This document shows positions 14,284 to 17,229 of a stretch of DNA of 17,229 nucleotides, in pieces (position 1 is the first letter of the stretch; each line of letters starts with the position of its first letter). Source of the DNA: Planctomycetota bacterium (GTDB lineage Bacteria; Planctomycetota; UBA11346). Below the pieces are notes generated by a model. The model saw only the letters and a list, made by a program, of their open reading frames with translations, was not told the DNA's origin and did no database searches. The stretch covers positions 1 to 17,229 of the forward strand of contig CANETI010000009.1 of the NCBI GenBank assembly GCA_947440715.1, read 5' to 3'. A program made the translations under genes and the position numbers.

Positions 14284-16611
14284 TTATTTACCTAGTTTAT
14301 TAGTTACCCGCGCTAACGGGGGAGTAATTAATAAGCACGCCACTAAACAGCAGCTCATGCCAATTAATAACGTTCGCCCTAAGGTATAAATGGTTGGGTG
14401 CTGAGCGCTGAGTAAAGAAAGCATGCCGACAATGGTGGTGATCGATGCTACCAACACGGGCGATAAGGTCCGCGCATTGGGTCTTTGGGTCAGAAACACG
14501 GCGCTATCAATACCGATGCCGCCAATAAATGCGGCGGCCAATACCGCAAATGGGTCGAGTTTCACGCCCATCCAACCAAGGACGCCAAAGGTCCAAAGTA
14601 AGGCGACTCCAGGCGGCAGTAATTGAGCCATTATGTTCCGGGCGTTTCGTTCGATCAGCGTCACGACCAACAGCACCACCAGCACAATTGCAAGTGAACG
14701 ACTGGTCAAATCATCTGATACGACCTTGATAAGCGAGTGGCCAATATGTTCGCGGCAGGCTAACCACACCGGCGCATCGGCGGTGCGATCTGCGATCACC
14801 TGATGAATGCGTTCCACTTCCGCTTGCGTCCGTTTCATCACGGGCGAAGCCACCTGCCAATGGCCATCATCTAGGTGACTAAAATAACTCTGCAGCAGCG
14901 GTTCAACGGCGGAATCTTTCCACAAATCAAACGTTAATTCGGTTCCGACCGGAACCGGTTGGTACAAGGCCATGGTCTCGGCAAAGGCTTGAATACGCAG
15001 GCCATTGGCCTTGGCGGCGGCGGTCAAATTGGCGGCAAAGGTGTCGGCGTTTTGTTGCCAAAAGGCGTTCCATGCTGCGCGACGTTGCGCCTGAACTGCT
15101 GGTCCTGGCATTAACCGTTCAACCACGCTCGGGGCGTAACCGATTTGCTGACGTGCGCTAGCCGCTTGGTCGAGCGCCGTGCTCAATTCGGCGTGCTGAC
15201 TCACCAAATAATCAGAAGAGGTCAGCGAACCCCAGCGGGCTAAAAAGGCATCTAACGCAGCCCACGTCTCGGGACGACTGCCGTCATAACTTTTGAGATT
15301 GTCATTAAAGCTGAGGCGAAAAAGGCCAGGGACCAAGGCCACGGTTATCACGCCCGTAATCAACCAATTAATCCGTGGTCGACGTTGGCACAGCGACAAT
15401 AACGGCGTACTGATCGGCAGCCAATAATCGACCGGCTTTAAATTCGGAACCAAGCGTGGCAATAAGGTCAATGATGCCAATAAGGCGATACCCAGACCAA
15501 CCACAATCATAATTCCAACACAGCGTATTCCAGGAACCGAACTGGTAATGAGCACGGCAAAAGCCGATGCGGTGGTGACCCACGTGGTCACTAATGGCCG
15601 CCACACCTGCGCGCCTTCGCCGGAACGAATGGCCACTAAAACGTGTTGCCCATAATCCACCGCCACGCCTAACATCCCGGCGGCAAAACCCAACAGCGGT
15701 AATGGCACTTCTAAACCCAGGAGCACGACCGCCGCCACGCCACCAGCCATTCCCAGGATCGCTGGCACGTGTAAGGCCAACAACGCACGCACATTGGGTA
15801 TCAACGAAAATAAGACCAAGCAGATTAAGCCAATCGCCACGGGCATGCTACTGTTGAGATCGCTATAAATAGCTGTCATATTGTCACGGAAGTGACGGTA
15901 AGCACCAATCGCTTCCACCGTCACGCCACGTTGCTGAGCGGCAGCCACCTGTGCATCGACCACCGCCATCAATGGCATGGTGCGCGACATTTCTTGTGCA
16001 TCAAAAGGCACTTCGAGGGCAATTAAAAAGTGACGGCCATCTTGATGACGCATGAATATGCCATCGCGCTCTGAACCATTGAGTCCCGCCAGCAGTGGTT
16101 CCATCAAACGACCGGTTAACGCCAACACATCTCGTCGCGCAGCGCTGGCAGTAAAGCTATCCTCAGGCTGGATGGCGCGCGCTTTAAAGGCCTTTAAATA
16201 ATCCTCTAATTGCTCACGACTGATCTGTCCTGTGAGCTCTTTCAACAATTCAGAGGTGACCAACACCGGTAAATGCGCACGAATCACTTCGCTGGTGCGC
16301 GCCATGGCTTCAGCGCCGCCCGTTGCCGTTGGTTTGAGTCCGAGTTTTGCTAATTCGTTGACGATATCCTGTAACACCGCGCGCGTAGTGGCGGGATCAC
16401 CGACCGCTTCCAAGGCCAACACGCGGGTTGCTCCTTGGCGCGCATAAAAATCCATCTCACGTGAAAATACCGAGTTATTGGCAGGCAACATGCCACGTAA
16501 ATCTGGCGAGTAATGTGCTTTGGCTGCCAAAATACCAATAATGACTGTCGCAACACTCCAATAAACAAAAATCATCCCGCGACGACGCAACGCCTCAAAA
16601 TTCCCTGACAC
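14284..16611 (-). CDS. MMPL/RND-superfamily exporter
   Basis: 775-aa inner-membrane protein of the RND superfamily, MMPL-like 'predicted exporter' group (COG4258 type). Layout is the usual duplicated one: TM1 (residues 12-31), a first periplasmic domain (32-255), a membrane block with GVAVDYGQHV (D319), a second periplasmic domain (about 430-610), and a last membrane block with GIGIDSAVFL (D702). The two aspartates in GxxxDY / GIGID are the proton-relay positions in the family. Substrates of relatives are lipids, pigments or other hydrophobic molecules; none is indicated here. The start is GTG at 16611, with AGGAG eight bases upstream. Some relatives are found beside acyltransferase and lipid genes, but the acyltransferase in this window is 9 kb away, so no link is claimed. 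No fusion protein or outer-membrane partner is adjacent. Confidence 0.87.
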   Translation of the reverse strand: MSGNFEALRRRGMIFVYWSVATVIIGILAAKAHYSPDLRGMLPANNSVFSREMDFYARQGATRVLALEAVGDPATTRAVLQDIVNELAKLGLKPTATGGAEAMARTSEVIRAHLPVLVTSELLKELTGQISREQLEDYLKAFKARAIQPEDSFTASAARRDVLALTGRLMEPLLAGLNGSERDGIFMRHQDGRHFLIALEVPFDAQEMSRTMPLMAVVDAQVAAAQQRGVTVEAIGAYRHFRDNMTAIYSDLNSSMPVAIGLICLVLFSLIPNVRALLALHVPAILGMAGGVAAVVLLGLEVPLPLLGFAAGMLGVAVDYGQHVLVAIRSGEGAQVWRPLVTTWVTTASAFAVLITSSVPGIRCVGIMIVVGLGIALLASLTLLPRLVPNLKPVDYWLPISTPLLSLCQRRPRINWLITGVITVALVPGLFRLSFNDNLKSYDGSRPETWAALDAFLARWGSLTSSDYLVSQHAELSTALDQAASARQQIGYAPSVVERLMPGPAVQAQRRAAWNAFWQQNADTFAANLTAAAKANGLRIQAFAETMALYQPVPVGTELTFDLWKDSAVEPLLQSYFSHLDDGHWQVASPVMKRTQAEVERIHQVIADRTADAPVWLACREHIGHSLIKVVSDDLTSRSLAIVLVVLLVVTLIERNARNIMAQLLPPGVALLWTFGVLGWMGVKLDPFAVLAAAFIGGIGIDSAVFLTQRPNARTLSPVLVASITTIVGMLSLLSAQHPTIYTLGRTLLIGMSCCLVACLLITPPLARVTNKLGK

Positions 16612-16865
16612 GCACTCTTCTCCTCGTAACGTCCGCTCCTCGTACCCTGGCGCTTCCTAACCACAACGACCAGCGCACCTCGTTCATCGCGAGCGGTGCT
16701 TACCGAACGATCTCAATATTGCCTGGTCCGCTTTTTCATCTACCAACCATCGGTAGCTCCTGCTAAAATATCATAAATCACTAACTTTGGGGCCAGGTCA
16801 CACAGGAGCCACTGCTTGCCACCCCCCACTTGCTAGCCTTGCAGGTGTCATAACATCCCCGCCCC
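16612..16865. other. Non-coding region upstream of the MMPL gene
   Basis: 254 bp without a supported gene. It holds the AGGAG site of the MMPL gene next to 16611 and an AT-rich patch at 16762-16781 (with TATGAT in minus reading) that could be a -10 region for the MMPL gene, although no convincing -35 is seen. Nothing else is identified. Confidence 0.3.
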
Positions 16866-17201
16866 ATGTCCGTCTTCACCCGCCTATTGTCATTCGGCGT
16901 TACCAAGGGTCTTGCAACCCTTTTGGTTTTGGTGTTGTCCGTTATTGGCGGGGTACGCACTGGTTTCGATCGACTCTCGCCACCATTGGATGAAGAGCGT
17001 TCAACGTTGGTGCTGCACCACGCCAATACCAATGGGGTTAAGACGGCGACGCAGGGTCACCTGATTAAACCACGTCATGTCAGCCTTTTTCATGTCGACG
17101 CCTGTTTGTCGGTGTCACGCTGGAATCAGGATCACCTGCGTGCACCCAGCCTATTATTGGGCTCAGCTGGTGGGCCACGTGCTCCGTCCTTTCGCGCATA
17201 A
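16866..17201 (+). CDS. Possible small single-pass membrane protein, doubtful
   Basis: 111-aa frame divergent from the MMPL gene. The N terminus has a plausible membrane anchor (residues 15-30, GLATLLVLVLSVIGGV). The rest (RTGFDRLSPPLDEERSTLVL and on) has no recognised motif and becomes less protein-like toward the end. There is no ribosome site before ATG 16866; the preceding bases are CCCCGCCCC. It could be a real short gene, the start of a longer gene broken by a frameshift, or chance. Confidence 0.3.
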   Translation: MSVFTRLLSFGVTKGLATLLVLVLSVIGGVRTGFDRLSPPLDEERSTLVLHHANTNGVKTATQGHLIKPRHVSLFHVDACLSVSRWNQDHLRAPSLLLGSAGGPRAPSFRA

Positions 17202-17229
17202 ATAATCGCGCGCTCAGCGCCTGATGTGG

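Noticed and set aside
16786..16800. TTTGGGGCCAGGTCA, resembling a motif often seen next to REP-associated transposase genes
   Set aside because: Only one imperfect half is present; there is no inverted partner and no transposase nearby.

Overview
The window looks like a chromosomal segment of a Gram-negative, probably flagellated bacterium. Evidence for the envelope type is a lipid-A-type acyltransferase, an RseP-type site-2 protease, an RND/MMPL exporter and an L,D-transpeptidase. Evidence for motility is only a FlgM-like anti-sigma factor. The ferredoxin type, the long multi-PDZ RseP and the 'CCTGGGAACGCCAGGC' intergenic palindrome suggest Planctomycetota or a related PVC lineage. This placement is inferred from memory of families and no marker gene is present. 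Gene density is normal, and there is no complete mobile element, CRISPR array, tRNA or rRNA.

Layout. (1) 3-2306, plus: the 3' part of a large DUF3686-type 'DNA repair' AAA ATPase, cut by the left edge. (2) 5127-2321, minus: a compact four-gene operon in the order HtrB/LpxL-like acyltransferase, unknown 117-aa protein, sulfite-oxidase-like molybdoenzyme, LysM/L,D-transpeptidase. The first three genes overlap (11 nt and 4 nt). (3) 5361-5609, plus: a single [4Fe-4S] ferredoxin with a structured leader and a clear intrinsic terminator. (4) 5782-9216, plus: a FlgM-like protein, an exported TPR protein with a histidine-rich tail, and a large pentapeptide-repeat / transmembrane / coiled-coil protein, probably one operon. 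(5) 12180-9253, minus: a 730-aa RseP-like protease with about four PDZ-like modules, then a 336-bp stretch with a stop-interrupted reading frame and a hairpin, then a small tail-anchored membrane protein. (6) 12364-13974, plus: an ABC-F ATPase of the YbiT type, divergent from rseP. (7) 13975-14283: a REP-like nested palindrome and what looks like the truncated start of a Fic (DUF4172) gene. (8) 16611-14284, minus: an MMPL/RND exporter. (9) 16866-17201, plus: a doubtful small membrane protein.

Much of the content concerns the cell envelope: acyl transfer, peptidoglycan cross-linking, intramembrane proteolysis and export. The least explained parts are the 117-aa partner of the molybdoenzyme, the TPR/pentapeptide pair, the interrupted frame behind rseP and the Fic remnant. 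I found no complete, clearly undescribed system. All functional calls are from motifs seen by eye; no database search was run.
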